A DNA stretch of 64,000 nt, from NCBI GenBank assembly GCA_903970285.1, contig CAJCHN010000074.1:1-64000 (forward strand), in the 5' to 3' direction. Of the stretch, positions 28,348 through 37,826 are shown one piece after another (position 1 is the stretch's first letter; each line of letters opens with the position of its first letter). The position numbers were made by a program, and so were the translations under genes. The stretch comes from Rhodanobacteraceae bacterium. GTDB lineage: Bacteria; Acidobacteriota; Terriglobia; Terriglobales; Acidobacteriaceae. The notes under the pieces were generated by a model. That model was not told the DNA's origin. It saw only the letters and a list, made by a program, of their open reading frames with translations, and made no database searches.

Positions 28348-29847
28348 ATGACGAAGTTTGGCTGGATGATTCTGCCGGTGGTGATGGCCGGAGCGATGGG
28401 TGTGAGCGCGGGCGCGCAGGATGTTTCCGCTTCGGCAAAGCAGCCGGCGGCAAAGCAGCCGGCGGCGGAGCCGTGGGCGAAGATTCCCATTCCGCCGCTG
28501 CACGACTTCAAGCCGGTCGAGCCGAAGCGCATCAAGCTGGAGAACGGGCTGACTATCTTTCTGCAGGAAGATCACGAGCTGCCTTTCATCGACGGAGCGA
28601 TCCTGATCCGCGGCGGCAGCCGGAATGAGCCTCCGAACAAGACCGGCCTGGTGAGCCTGTATGGCGAGGCGTGGCGGACCAGCGGAACGGCGAAGAACAG
28701 CGGCGAGCAGCTGGACGACATGCTGGCGCTTAAGGCGGCGTCGATCGAGACCGGCGGCGGCACGGCGACGACGTCGATGCACTGGAGCAGTTTCAAGCAG
28801 GATTTCGACCAGGTTTTTGGCCTGACCACGGACCTGCTGTTCCACCCGGATTTCAAGGCGGACAAGCTGGCGCTCGGTAAACGCGAGATCGATACCGGCA
28901 TCGCGCGGCGCAATGACGATGCGGCGGAGATTGCCGGACGCGAGGCGGCGATGATCGCGTACGGGAAGGACAATCCTTACGATCGCGAAGAAGAGTATGC
29001 GACGGTTGCGGCGGTCTCTCTGCACGATCTGCAGGAGTGGCACGACAAGAGCGTTGCGCCGAACAACATGATCGTGGCGGTATCGGGCGACTTCGACTCT
29101 GCGGCGATGGAGACGAAGCTGCGCGCAGCGTTCGGCGGAATGAAGCCCGGGGTGGAGATTGAAAAGCCGGCGGTGACGTTTCACGATCCGGCGCATGGCG
29201 TGTACTTCGTGAACAAGACGGATGTGGACCAGTCGAACATCTACATTGTGGGTCTGGGCACGGAGCGAAACAATCCGGATTACTACGCGCTGAGCGTGAT
29301 GAACGAGGTGTTTTCGGGCGGGTTTGGGTCGCGCGTGATTCAGAGCGTGCGGACGCGGCTGGGCCTGGCCTACAACGTGGGCGGCAGCTATGGAGCGAGT
29401 TACGACCATCCCGGGCTGTTCGTGGCTGAAGCGGGCACCAAGAGCGCGAGTACGGTGGCTGCGATCAAGGCAATTCTGGACGAGATCGGGCGGCTGAAGA
29501 CGGTGCCGCCGACGGCGGCAGAGCTGCGCAGCGCCAAGGACGAGGTGCTGAACTCGTTCATCTTCAACTACGATTCACGCGAAAAGACGCTGAACGAGCA
29601 GGTCGTGCTGGCACTGTACGGATATCCGCCGGATTTTCTGGAGAAGTACAAGGCCGGCATCGAAAAGGTGACGAGCGCGGATGTGGCGAGGGTCGCGAAT
29701 AAGTACATCGACGTGAACAAGCTGGCGGTGGTGGTGGTGGGCAACGGAAGCGAGTTTGGCACGCCGCTGAGGGAGCTGGGTCCGGTCACGGATGTCGACA
29801 TCACGATCCCTCCGCCGCCCGCGGGTGCTATGGCTAAGGCTGAGTAG
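28348..29847 (+). CDS. M16 family protein lacking the zinc motif
   Basis: Second half of the M16 pair, about 499 residues: signal peptide (MTKFGWMILPVVMAGAMGVSAGAQ), a low-complexity KQPAAKQPAA linker, then two M16 domains. At the zinc site the sequence is LVSLYGEAWRT, so both histidines of HxxEH are gone. The substrate-binding R/Y region is kept (FGSRVIQSVRTRLGLAYNVGGSYG). ATG 28348 has CAGGAG just upstream; a GTG at 28309 overlaps the previous stop but would put residues before the signal peptide. Likely forms a heterodimer with the preceding protease in the periplasm. Confidence 0.82.
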   Translation: MTKFGWMILPVVMAGAMGVSAGAQDVSASAKQPAAKQPAAEPWAKIPIPPLHDFKPVEPKRIKLENGLTIFLQEDHELPFIDGAILIRGGSRNEPPNKTGLVSLYGEAWRTSGTAKNSGEQLDDMLALKAASIETGGGTATTSMHWSSFKQDFDQVFGLTTDLLFHPDFKADKLALGKREIDTGIARRNDDAAEIAGREAAMIAYGKDNPYDREEEYATVAAVSLHDLQEWHDKSVAPNNMIVAVSGDFDSAAMETKLRAAFGGMKPGVEIEKPAVTFHDPAHGVYFVNKTDVDQSNIYIVGLGTERNNPDYYALSVMNEVFSGGFGSRVIQSVRTRLGLAYNVGGSYGASYDHPGLFVAEAGTKSASTVAAIKAILDEIGRLKTVPPTAAELRSAKDEVLNSFIFNYDSREKTLNEQVVLALYGYPPDFLEKYKAGIEKVTSADVARVANKYIDVNKLAVVVVGNGSEFGTPLRELGPVTDVDITIPPPPAGAMAKAE

Positions 29848-29860
29848 GATCTTGACCAAG

Positions 29861-30393
29861 TCAGTCTTCATCCCAGGCGGCGAATCTCTCTGACAGAGCG
29901 ATGGCGACCTGAGTTCCGGCAGGGAAAGAGTTCCCGTGCTTTGTTCGGTGCAGGCGCCTCCTGGATGACAGATGGCCGCGGCGCGTCTTTGCGGATCGAA
30001 GATCCAAACGTGGGAGACGCCCATCCGGAAGTACTTCTGAACACGGGCGAGCATCTTGCGCAGGGTGTCCTCGGGCGAGAGCACCTCGACGCACAGCAGG
30101 GGCGGCGTTCGGATGATCTGCTCATTCGCGCTGGTGAGTGCGGCGATGGAGACGTCCGGAACGCGAAAACGACTCGGCTGCGTTTGCATCCCCGTATCGA
30201 AATACACGCGAACACTCCACTCTTTGCGGCGGCTGTAGGAGTCGTTCGCGAGAAGGAACTGCAAAGTCCCGTGATCGGCTTCGCCCACGTTGCGCTGCTC
30301 CATAGAGCCGTCGACGTCATCGACGTCTGGCCGGAATGGGGGGCTCAGGTATCGCTGGACGGACATTCGAAGCGGATGGGCGGCGGATGCCAT
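29861..30393 (-). pseudogene. Uma2-family endonuclease-like gene with C-terminal frameshift
   Basis: The frame from ATG 30393 (GGAGG upstream) encodes a Uma2-type nuclease-fold protein: FRVPDVSIAALTSANEQ, PPLLCVEVLSPEDTLRKML and RVQKYFRMGVSHVWIFDPQRRAA, containing the D...E-x-L family core. After about 29,950 the frame runs on into antisense of the M16 gene. The expected end, AGTQVAIALSERFAAWDED then stop at 29861, is in another frame, so one indel near 29,925-29,950 separates the two parts. It is a pseudogene, or a sequencing error in an intact gene. Orphan Uma2 genes are common in some phyla; function unknown. Confidence 0.7.
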
Positions 30394-30469
30394 GGCGTCT
30401 CCCTCCTCGACAGTAGGCGCCCGATGTCGCGGGGCGGAAGCTGTTAACTTGATAGGCGAGGTGAAGGGG

Positions 30470-31879
30470 ATGCTGGACGGGTTTTCGATTGCGATCATGG
30501 CGGCGGGCAAGGGAACGCGGCTGAAGTCGAAGCGACCAAAGGTGCTGCATGAGATTGGTGGGCGGGCGCTGCTGCTGCACGTGATCGCGGCGGCGAAACG
30601 GCTGGTTCCGGCGGAGCGGATCTACACGATCATTGGCCATGAGGCGGAACGCGTGCGGGCAGCGGTTGAGGCCGCGGGCGTGCGCTTTGTCTTGCAGCCG
30701 GAGCAGCGCGGAACCGGACACGCCATGCAGATGGTGAAGGCGTACTTCGCATTGAGCAGCGATATAACGCCGGAGAATCTGCTCGTGTTAAGCGGGGATG
30801 TGCCGTTGATCCGGACCGAGACGATCGAGGCGGTCTGCACGATGCACCTGAAGGAAGCGGCCGCGATGACGATCCTGACCGCGGTTCCGCCGGACCCGAC
30901 CGGCTACGGGCGGGTTCTGCGCCGGAAGGCGGATGGAGTGGAGGTGACAGCGATCGTCGAGCAGAAGGCGCTGACGCAGGAACAGCGGGATGCGAAGGAG
31001 ATCAACTCCGGGATTTACTGCTTCCGCACGCAGGCGTTGTTCGCGCGGCTCGATTCCCTCTCGACCAACAACGCGCATGGCGAGTTCTACCTGACCGATG
31101 TGGCGGCGATGCTGGTGGCGGACGGCGAGCGGGTGGTCGCGGTGCAGGCGGAGAGCGTGGACGAGGTGCTGGGGGCGAATACCATCGCCGAGATGATGCA
31201 CCTGGACCGGGCGATGCGGGCCGCGGCGGCACATCGACTGATGGCCCAGGGCGTGACGATCTTCCGTCCGGATACGTGTGTGATCGATGCCGAGGTGGAG
31301 GTGGGGCCGGATACGGTGATTGAGCCGTACGTGCAGTTGCTGGGTGCGACCAGGATCGGCTCCGACAGCCGGGTGCGGTCGTACTCGGTGGTGCAGGATT
31401 CGATGATCGGGTCGGGCGTGCTGGTACGGAACGGCTGTGTTCTGGATGGCGCGGAGGTGGCGGATGGCGCCGTGCTGGGGCCGTATGCGCATCTGCGTCC
31501 GGAGAGCCGGATCGGCGAGGGCGCCCATATCGGGAACTTCGTGGAGACGAAGAAAGTGCGGGTAGGGAGAGGGTCCAAGGCCAACCATCTAAACTACCTT
31601 GGCGACGCCGAGATTGGCGAAGGAGTGAATATCGGGGCGGGGGCGATCACCTGCAACTACGACGGAGTGCACAAACACCTGACCCGGATCGAGGACGGCG
31701 TGTTTGTGGGCTCGGACTCAACGCTGGTGGCACCGGTCACCCTGGGGACCGGGAGCTATGTTGCGGCGGGCTCGTGCATCACGCAGGACGTACCTGAGGG
31801 TGCACTGGCGCTGGGGCGGAGTCGCCAGGTGAACAAGCCGGACTGGGCGACGCGGCGCGCGGCCAGGCGCAGCCAGTGA
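30470..31879 (+). CDS. glmU: Bifunctional UDP-GlcNAc pyrophosphorylase / GlcN-1-P acetyltransferase
   Basis: Makes UDP-N-acetylglucosamine for peptidoglycan and surface polysaccharide. 469 residues. The N-terminal nucleotidyltransferase has IMAAGKGTRLKSKRPKVLH, QPEQRGTGHAMQ and GDVPLI; the C-terminal left-handed beta helix has many hexapeptides, with the acetyltransferase signature GNFVETKKVRVGRGSKANHLNYLGDAEIG and CNYDG. ATG 30470 is chosen because the N-terminal strand begins directly after it; a GTG at 30461 is possible. It stands alone between the Uma2 remnant and an HD-GYP regulator, upstream of the exopolysaccharide genes. Confidence 0.93.
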   Translation: MLDGFSIAIMAAGKGTRLKSKRPKVLHEIGGRALLLHVIAAAKRLVPAERIYTIIGHEAERVRAAVEAAGVRFVLQPEQRGTGHAMQMVKAYFALSSDITPENLLVLSGDVPLIRTETIEAVCTMHLKEAAAMTILTAVPPDPTGYGRVLRRKADGVEVTAIVEQKALTQEQRDAKEINSGIYCFRTQALFARLDSLSTNNAHGEFYLTDVAAMLVADGERVVAVQAESVDEVLGANTIAEMMHLDRAMRAAAAHRLMAQGVTIFRPDTCVIDAEVEVGPDTVIEPYVQLLGATRIGSDSRVRSYSVVQDSMIGSGVLVRNGCVLDGAEVADGAVLGPYAHLRPESRIGEGAHIGNFVETKKVRVGRGSKANHLNYLGDAEIGEGVNIGAGAITCNYDGVHKHLTRIEDGVFVGSDSTLVAPVTLGTGSYVAAGSCITQDVPEGALALGRSRQVNKPDWATRRAARRSQ

Positions 31880-32032
31880 GCGGGTCGAGCCTGCCGGCGA
31901 CGCGGAACGGACGGGAAAGAATTCGCCGTATCGAGCGGCGCTCACGCTGACTGACTCGATGCCGATAGAGGAGCTAAGGCGTGGCAGGTTCGAATCTGGG
32001 CGGTTCAAGCGCCGGGTGAGTCGCGGGAGTGC

Positions 32033-33166
32033 ATGAGCATGATGCAGGAGCGGGTGTTGGTGGTCGACGATGAGGAGGCGGTTCGCAGCCTTGTCGTGAC
32101 CTTGCTGGAGCGCAGCGGGTTCACCGCGGCATCGGAGGCAAATCCCGAGGAGGCGATGCGACACCTGCGTTCCGATTCCTCGGTGGACATCGTGATGGCC
32201 GACGTGATGATGGCGGGCGGCGACGGGTTGAGCCTGCTGGACCAGATCGTGCTGGATTTTCCGGGGACGCCGGTGGTCATGTTCACCGCGGTGCACGATA
32301 TCCACGTGGCGACCAGCGCATTTCGGCGCGGCGCGGTGGATTATCTGCTGAAGCCATTCGAGCGGAAACAGCTGATCTCGGTGTTGATGCGCGCGGCGGA
32401 GCATCGCCGGCTGCGCCGCCAGGATCTGCTTTATCGCGCGAACCTGGAGGAGATTGTGGCTGCGCGTACCCGCCGTCTGCGCACAGCGATGCAGGACCTG
32501 GAACGCAGTTACGACATCACGCTCGAGGCCATGGGCGATGCCCTGGACCTGCGCGACGCCGAGACCGAAGGCCACTCGCGGCGGGTGACGGCCTATACGA
32601 CCGCGCTGGCGCGGGATATGGGGCTGAACGCCGAGGAGTTGCGCATGATTGCGCGGGGCGCGTTCCTGCACGATATCGGCAAGATTGCCACGCCGGACTG
32701 CGTCCTGCTGAAGCCGGGCCGCCTGGACGACGGCGAGATGTCGATCATGCGGGAGCATTGCGAGCGCGGCTACCGGATGGTGCGCAAGATACCTTTTCTG
32801 CGCGGTGCGAGCGAGATTGTGTATGCGCACCAGGAGAGCTTCGACGGAACCGGCTATCCGCGCGGGTTGAAGGGCGAGGAGATTCCGCTGGGAGCTCGCA
32901 TCTTCGCCATCGCCGACACGCTGGATGCGATCACGTCGGACCGGCCTTACCGGAAGGGAGTGTCGTTCGCGGAGGCACGCGCAGAGATCGAGCGCTGTTC
33001 GGGACGGCAGTTCGATCCGAAGATTGTGGAGGTCTTCCTGCGAATCCCAACCAGACGCTGGGAGGAGTTGCGGGCAGAGCTGCTGCGCATCTCGCCGGTG
33101 CGCGTCTCCGCGGCCTTGTGCCGTCCGGAGGAGTTGGCGGTTGAGGTGTTCGCGGAAGGGGCATAG
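32033..33166 (+). CDS. Response regulator with HD-GYP domain
   Basis: A 377-residue two-domain protein. The receiver domain (residues about 5-120) has the acidic pair VVDDEE, phospho-acceptor Asp in MADVMMAGGDG, and the conserved Lys in YLLKPF. A coiled linker follows, then the HD-GYP domain with HSRRV, the HD motif in FLHDIGKIATPD and the GYP motif in HQESFDGTGYPRGLKGEEIPL, so cyclic-di-GMP hydrolysis is expected. Several ATGs (32033, 32039, 32042) compete; spacing from GGGAG slightly favours 32039. No sensor kinase is adjacent. Location next to the polysaccharide locus fits control of matrix production, but this is inference. Confidence 0.88.
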   Translation: MSMMQERVLVVDDEEAVRSLVVTLLERSGFTAASEANPEEAMRHLRSDSSVDIVMADVMMAGGDGLSLLDQIVLDFPGTPVVMFTAVHDIHVATSAFRRGAVDYLLKPFERKQLISVLMRAAEHRRLRRQDLLYRANLEEIVAARTRRLRTAMQDLERSYDITLEAMGDALDLRDAETEGHSRRVTAYTTALARDMGLNAEELRMIARGAFLHDIGKIATPDCVLLKPGRLDDGEMSIMREHCERGYRMVRKIPFLRGASEIVYAHQESFDGTGYPRGLKGEEIPLGARIFAIADTLDAITSDRPYRKGVSFAEARAEIERCSGRQFDPKIVEVFLRIPTRRWEELRAELLRISPVRVSAALCRPEELAVEVFAEGA

Positions 33167-33329
33167 GCGAGCCGGCGCAAGCCGCCGCAGCGGCGCGGAA
33201 GCTACAACTTTGTGGGGATCGTCACGGATAGCAGGAGCCTTTGAGCGGGCGAGTCAGCTAATCTGGTCTCCACGGCAGCTTGCACAAAACTCCTAAGCGC
33301 CGGACCTGCCGAGAGATGCGAGCGAATGA

Positions 33330-34733
33330 ATGGCTGATGCCGCCACCATGATGGAGGATGCGACCGTCGGGACGCACGCGGCGCAGGCCGGCGCCGGAGC
33401 AGCCGGGAGCGACTTTGCGCGGCTGGAAAACCGCGCGCTGCACGCGACGCTGTGGACCGTGATCTCGTACGGCGCGGCGCAGTGCCTGCGGCTGGGCAAC
33501 AGCTTGATTCTGACGCGGCTGCTGCTTCCCCAGGCACTGGGTGAGATGACGCTGGTGATCACCGTGATCGTGGGCATGGGCATGCTGTCGGATATTGGCC
33601 TGGAGCCCAGCGTGATTCAAAGCGCGCGCGGGGATGAGCCGACGTTTCTAAACACGGCTTGGACGCTGCAGGCGATGCGAGGCGGCATGCTGTGGGTGGC
33701 CGCGCTGGTGCTGGCGTGGCCGGCGGCAAAGTTTTATCACGATCCGACGCTGAAGTACGTGCTGCCGGTGCTTGCGCTGAGCATGGTGCTGGGCGGATTC
33801 TTCAGCACCAACCTGCTGACGCTGTCGCGTCACATGGGCGTGCGGCGGCACTTTGCCATCGACTTCAGCACCCAGGTGGTGGCGTTGATCGTCACCGTGG
33901 CCTGGGCCCTGCACTGGCCTTCGGTGTGGGCGCTGGTCGCGGGCAATGTGGCGGGCAATGTGTACAAGCTGGCGCTCAGCCATCATCGCGGAGTCGCGCC
34001 TGGGATTCGCAATGGGTTTGGCTGGGATCGCGCGTGCGTGCGCGAGATTACGCATTTCGGCCGGTGGATTTTTCTGGCGACGGCGTTCTGGTTCTTCGCC
34101 TCCAACTCTGACAAGCTGATCCTGGGCAAGCTGGTTCCTTTGAGCATGCTGGGAATCTACGGCATCGCCTTCCAGGTGTCGGACGTTCCGCGCGCTGTGA
34201 TCAATGCCTTCTCGACGCGGGTGGGCTATCCGTTTGTCTCGCGCATCATTCACCTGCCGATGCCGGAATTTCGCGTCCGTTTCCTGCGCTACCGCATGCT
34301 TGCGCTGGCCGCAGGCGGATTTCTGCTGAGCCTGATGGTGGCGTGGGGCGGATGGCTGATCAGCCGGATGTACCCGGCTGCCTATGCGGACGCTCGCTGG
34401 ATGGTGCCGGTGCTGGCGGTTGGGCTATGGCACACGCTGCTCTACCAGACGATGGGGCCGGTGCTGCTTTCGCTCGGGAAATCGAAGTATGGGGCGATCG
34501 GAAATGGCGCGTACTGCACGACGATCCTGGTTGGCATTCCGCTGGCGTTCCACTTCTGGGGCTTGCTGGGGGCGGTGATCGCGGTCGCCGCAGGAGACTT
34601 CCCGCTGTATCTGGTCACGTTGTTTGGCGCGACCCGTGAAGGGGTGCGGCCGCTCCGCCAGGATGCGCTGCTGACCGCAGGCTTTCTGGGGGTGCTCGCG
34701 CTGGAGTTCGTCCTCAAGGCAGGCATGCGCTAG
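33330..34733 (+). CDS. Polysaccharide flippase (Wzx/MOP-type)
   Basis: A 467-residue multi-pass membrane protein with about 12 hydrophobic segments after a 40-residue soluble N-terminus. The start of the first helix pair (LHATLWTVISYGAAQCLRLGNSLILTRLLLPQALGEM) is typical of Wzx-like lipid-linked oligosaccharide flippases. It heads a run of four same-strand polysaccharide genes (flippase, GT4, GT2, acyltransferase). Translocation of a lipid-linked repeat unit across the inner membrane is the expected role. Confidence 0.78.
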   Translation: MADAATMMEDATVGTHAAQAGAGAAGSDFARLENRALHATLWTVISYGAAQCLRLGNSLILTRLLLPQALGEMTLVITVIVGMGMLSDIGLEPSVIQSARGDEPTFLNTAWTLQAMRGGMLWVAALVLAWPAAKFYHDPTLKYVLPVLALSMVLGGFFSTNLLTLSRHMGVRRHFAIDFSTQVVALIVTVAWALHWPSVWALVAGNVAGNVYKLALSHHRGVAPGIRNGFGWDRACVREITHFGRWIFLATAFWFFASNSDKLILGKLVPLSMLGIYGIAFQVSDVPRAVINAFSTRVGYPFVSRIIHLPMPEFRVRFLRYRMLALAAGGFLLSLMVAWGGWLISRMYPAAYADARWMVPVLAVGLWHTLLYQTMGPVLLSLGKSKYGAIGNGAYCTTILVGIPLAFHFWGLLGAVIAVAAGDFPLYLVTLFGATREGVRPLRQDALLTAGFLGVLALEFVLKAGMR

Positions 34734-34861
34734 GTCCGGTTGCGCGTCGTTGCGCCTGAAAGCGGGCGGTCTGCCCGAGCACGATGGTTCATTCGGGGCA
34801 GCCATGCTGTGCAGATGGGGCAGAGTCAGCAAGAAGGCGCGGTTCGTATACTGGAGACACC

Positions 34862-36193
34862 GTGAACACACTTTTCCGCAGGGGTATGGATGAAAGATCG
34901 GCCAGCGCCGGTCAGCCTTCGGACACGCCGTTGCAGGCTGCCCGCATGGGCTATCTCCTGAGCCAGTATCCTGCCATCTCGCATACCTTCTTTCTGCAGG
35001 AGGTGCTGGGGCTGCGGGCGCGGGGCATGCAGATCGAAACCGCATCGGTAAACCGGCCGGACCGGGCGAGAGCGGAGCTGCCGGCTATTGAGGCGGCGGA
35101 AGCCAAGCGCACCCATTACATCAAGGATGGCAAGCCTGTTCGTGCGCTGCAGCGGCTGCTGGAGGTTGTGGTGACCCGGCCGGATGTGGTGCTGCGGGGT
35201 CTGTGGGCGGTGCTGACGATGGCTGGACTGGGTGTGAAAGAGCGTGGCTTCTGGCTCTTCTACCTGGCCGAAGCGCTGCTGGTTGGCCGGTGGATGGAGC
35301 GACGCAGGCTGAAACATCTGCATGTGCACTTCGGCGGTCCGGTCGCCAGTGTCGGCATGCTGACGTCGATGGCATGGAAGATTCCGTGGTCCCTGACAAT
35401 CCACGGTCCGGAAGAATTGTTGAACGCCGAGAGTCATCATCTGAGGGCGAAACTTTCGCGGGCAAAATTCGTCTTCTGCATCAGCGATTTCTGCCGCAGC
35501 CAGCTATGCGCGCTTACTCCGCAGAGCGAGTGGGAAAAGCTGATGGTGGTGCGGCTGGGCGTGGACCCGCTGGTTTTGACCCCGCCCTCGCGCGGCGAAG
35601 CCGGGCACCTGCGCGAAGAGGCGGCCAAGCTGGTTTGCACCGGGCGCCTCGTGACCGAAAAGGGACACCGGGTTCTGCTGGAAGCGATCAGGCTGCTGCG
35701 TGAACGGGGTGTGGCGCTGCAGGTCACGCTGATTGGTGGTGGGCCCGAACGAGAAAGCCTGGAGGCCTATGTGCACGCCAACCATCTGACCAAAACCGTC
35801 AGCTTCACCGGGGCGCTCTCGCACGAACAGACTCTGGCCTGGGTGCGACGGGCGGATGTCTTCGCGCTGGCCAGCTTCGCCGAGGGCATTCCGGTGGCTT
35901 TGATGGAGGCGATGAGCTTTGGCGTGCCCTGTGTGAGCACCAGCGTCGCCGGCATTCCGGAGCTGATTCGCCATGGCGTGGATGGATTGCTGGTGGCGCC
36001 GGCGAATGTGCTGGAGCTGGCGAATGCGCTGGAGTCTGTCGCCTGCGACGCGGGGCTGCGGCGCAGCCTGGGCGCTTCAGCACGGCAGCGGATCATCGCC
36101 CAGTACAACCTGCCGCTGAACCAGGAACTGCTGGCGCACGAATTCCGTCTTAAGACCGGAAGCCCGATGCGGGAAGCAGCGTTTTCGGCTTGA
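34862..36193 (+). CDS. Family 4 glycosyltransferase
   Basis: About 443 residues, GT-B fold. The N-terminal part has YLLSQYPAISHTFFLQEVLGLRARG, a pattern seen in WcaL-type exopolysaccharide glycosyltransferases, then HVHFGG; the C-terminal part has KLVCTGRLVTEKGHRVLLEA (donor domain start), FTGALSHEQ and the E-x7-E motif in FAEGIPVALMEAMSFGVP. GTG 34862 is preferred with GGAG five bases upstream; ATG 34886 is an alternative. Its stop overlaps the TTG start of the next glycosyltransferase by four bases (TTGA). Confidence 0.82.
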   Translation: MNTLFRRGMDERSASAGQPSDTPLQAARMGYLLSQYPAISHTFFLQEVLGLRARGMQIETASVNRPDRARAELPAIEAAEAKRTHYIKDGKPVRALQRLLEVVVTRPDVVLRGLWAVLTMAGLGVKERGFWLFYLAEALLVGRWMERRRLKHLHVHFGGPVASVGMLTSMAWKIPWSLTIHGPEELLNAESHHLRAKLSRAKFVFCISDFCRSQLCALTPQSEWEKLMVVRLGVDPLVLTPPSRGEAGHLREEAAKLVCTGRLVTEKGHRVLLEAIRLLRERGVALQVTLIGGGPERESLEAYVHANHLTKTVSFTGALSHEQTLAWVRRADVFALASFAEGIPVALMEAMSFGVPCVSTSVAGIPELIRHGVDGLLVAPANVLELANALESVACDAGLRRSLGASARQRIIAQYNLPLNQELLAHEFRLKTGSPMREAAFSA

Positions 36194-37221
36194 GCGGCGC
36201 GGACAGTCTCGAAGGAAGTTCGGTCTCGTCCAACGAGAAGCTAACGATCGATGCCTCCATCATCGTCGTCTCCTACAACACGCGGGAGCTGCTGCGCGAG
36301 TGCCTGGCGTCCACGCTGGCGGAGTGCGCGGATCTCGATGCCGAGATCATCGTCGTCGATAACGGCTCGACCGATGGCTCGATCGAGATGGTGGAGCGCG
36401 GCTTTCCGCAGGTGGAGCTGGTGAGGAGCCCGATCAACCTGGGCTTCGGGGTCGCTAACAACGTGGCGTTGAAGCGAGCGCGCGGACGCTACCTGGTGCT
36501 GCTGAACTCCGACGCCTTTTTCACCCCGGGCGCGCTTTCACTGGCGATTCGTCATATGGAGGAGACGCCCTCCTGTGGGCTGGCGGGCGGACTGCTGACC
36601 GGACGGGACGGCGAGTGGCAACCTTCGGCGAAGGTTTTTCACAGCATTCTCGAAGACCTGATCGTGCTCACCGGGCTTGCGGATAAGTTTCCGCGTTCGC
36701 GGATCTTTGGCCGCATGAACCGCACCTGGGCCGACCAGAGCCAGCCTGCGCAGGTGGACTGGGTGCCCGGCGCGTTCGCCATCATCCGGCGTTCGGCGCT
36801 GGAGCGCGTGGGTATGTTCGATCCCATCTTCTTTCTCTACTACGAAGAGGTGGACCTGTGCCGGCGCATCAAGGAAGCGGGCATGCAGGTGTGGTACTGG
36901 CCGGACGTTGTCGTCCTGCACCTGGGCGGCCAGTCTTCAAAGAAGCTGACGTCACTCGAATTTTCCGAACAGAGCGCGCAGGTGGTGCTGTGGCGCATGC
37001 GGAGCACGTTGCTCTACTATCGCAAGCATCACGGGCGAAAGGTGTGGCTGGCCAAGTGGATGGAGAAGACGCTTTACCGGCTGACCGTGGTGCGCAATCG
37101 CTGGAGCGCGAGTCCGGAGCGGCGCGAACGTGGACAGCGTCATCGGGCGATGATCGGACTGATGGACCAGGCGTGGAGAGAGACTCGCGGCGGACGGATT
37201 TCACCGCCGCATCCGTGGTGA
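36190..37221 (+). CDS. Family 2 glycosyltransferase (rhamnosyltransferase-like)
   Basis: 343 residues, GT-A fold of the WbbL type. SIIVVSYNTRELLRECLAS starts the fold; EIIVVDNGSTDGS is the nucleotide-binding region; LVLLNSDAFF is the metal-binding D-x-D equivalent; VPGAFAIIRRSALERVGMFDPIFFLYYEEVDLCRRI is the acceptor/ED-Y segment. It starts with TTG overlapping the upstream stop and ends overlapping the next start (GTGA), so three genes are translationally coupled. Confidence 0.82.
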   Translation: MSGADSLEGSSVSSNEKLTIDASIIVVSYNTRELLRECLASTLAECADLDAEIIVVDNGSTDGSIEMVERGFPQVELVRSPINLGFGVANNVALKRARGRYLVLLNSDAFFTPGALSLAIRHMEETPSCGLAGGLLTGRDGEWQPSAKVFHSILEDLIVLTGLADKFPRSRIFGRMNRTWADQSQPAQVDWVPGAFAIIRRSALERVGMFDPIFFLYYEEVDLCRRIKEAGMQVWYWPDVVVLHLGGQSSKKLTSLEFSEQSAQVVLWRMRSTLLYYRKHHGRKVWLAKWMEKTLYRLTVVRNRWSASPERRERGQRHRAMIGLMDQAWRETRGGRISPPHPW

Positions 37222-37826
37222 GGCGCGAGCCGCGCAGGAATCTGTCGAAATCCCTCGTATCGGCGGCGCTGGCGTCCTTGCTGCGGGCGACGCAGGGTCT
37301 GCGCGAGTCGTCACGGAGGATTCGCTCGCATGCGCGGCTGGCAAGCGATCTGGAGCAGCCGCTGCCGGTCTCGGTGGTCGTGCTGGGACGACAGTGGGTC
37401 TTCGGAACCGGCAACCTGCGGTTTGGCGAGAATGTGCTGCTCTATCCGGAGCTGCACCTGGAGACGCAGGGTGAAGCATCCATCGTAGTGGGAGACGGGG
37501 CCGTGCTCTCGCGCGGCGTGCACCTCGTGGCGATGGCGGGTATCAGGGTGGGCGCGGGCACGATGATCGGCGAATACAGCAGCGTTCGCGATGCTAATCA
37601 CCGCAGGGATGAAGGCACGACGCTGCGTGGATCGGGGCATCGGGCGCGACCGATCTGGATCGGCAGCGAGGTCTGGATCGGACGCGGGGTGGCCATCCTG
37701 GCCGGGGTGACGATTGGCGATGGGGCGACGGTCGGCGCCAATGCCGTGGTCACTCGGGACGTGGCGCCGGGGGCGGTGGTTGGCGGAGTTCCGGCGCGAG
37801 AGCTGAAGCGGGTCCCGCCGGGGTAG
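37218..37826 (+). CDS. Left-handed beta-helix acyltransferase
   Basis: About 202 residues. An N-terminal basic helix region is followed by hexapeptide repeats (RVGAGTMIGEYSSVRDANH, PIWIGSEVWIGRGVAILAGVTIGDGATVGANAVVTRDV) ending GGVPARELKR, the usual close of colanic-acid/maltose-type acetyltransferases. The active His is in DANHRRDEG. GTG 37218 overlaps the glycosyltransferase stop (GTGA). The last 77 bases overlap the 3-prime end of the convergent glycosyltransferase gene on the other strand. Confidence 0.78.
   Translation: MRREPRRNLSKSLVSAALASLLRATQGLRESSRRIRSHARLASDLEQPLPVSVVVLGRQWVFGTGNLRFGENVLLYPELHLETQGEASIVVGDGAVLSRGVHLVAMAGIRVGAGTMIGEYSSVRDANHRRDEGTTLRGSGHRARPIWIGSEVWIGRGVAILAGVTIGDGATVGANAVVTRDVAPGAVVGGVPARELKRVPPG

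Noticed and set aside
28114-29409. Long open frame on the minus strand opposite the second M16 gene
   Set aside because: Arg/His-rich translation with no motif; a product of high GC at third codon positions of the true gene.
31987-31996. GGTTCGAATC, a tRNA T-loop-like string
   Set aside because: The flanking bases do not form a T stem, and no acceptor stem or anticodon arm is found around it.
37172-37217. Earlier GTG starts of the beta-helix acyltransferase
   Set aside because: They lie deeper in the preceding glycosyltransferase gene; GTG 37218 gives the usual four-base stop/start overlap.
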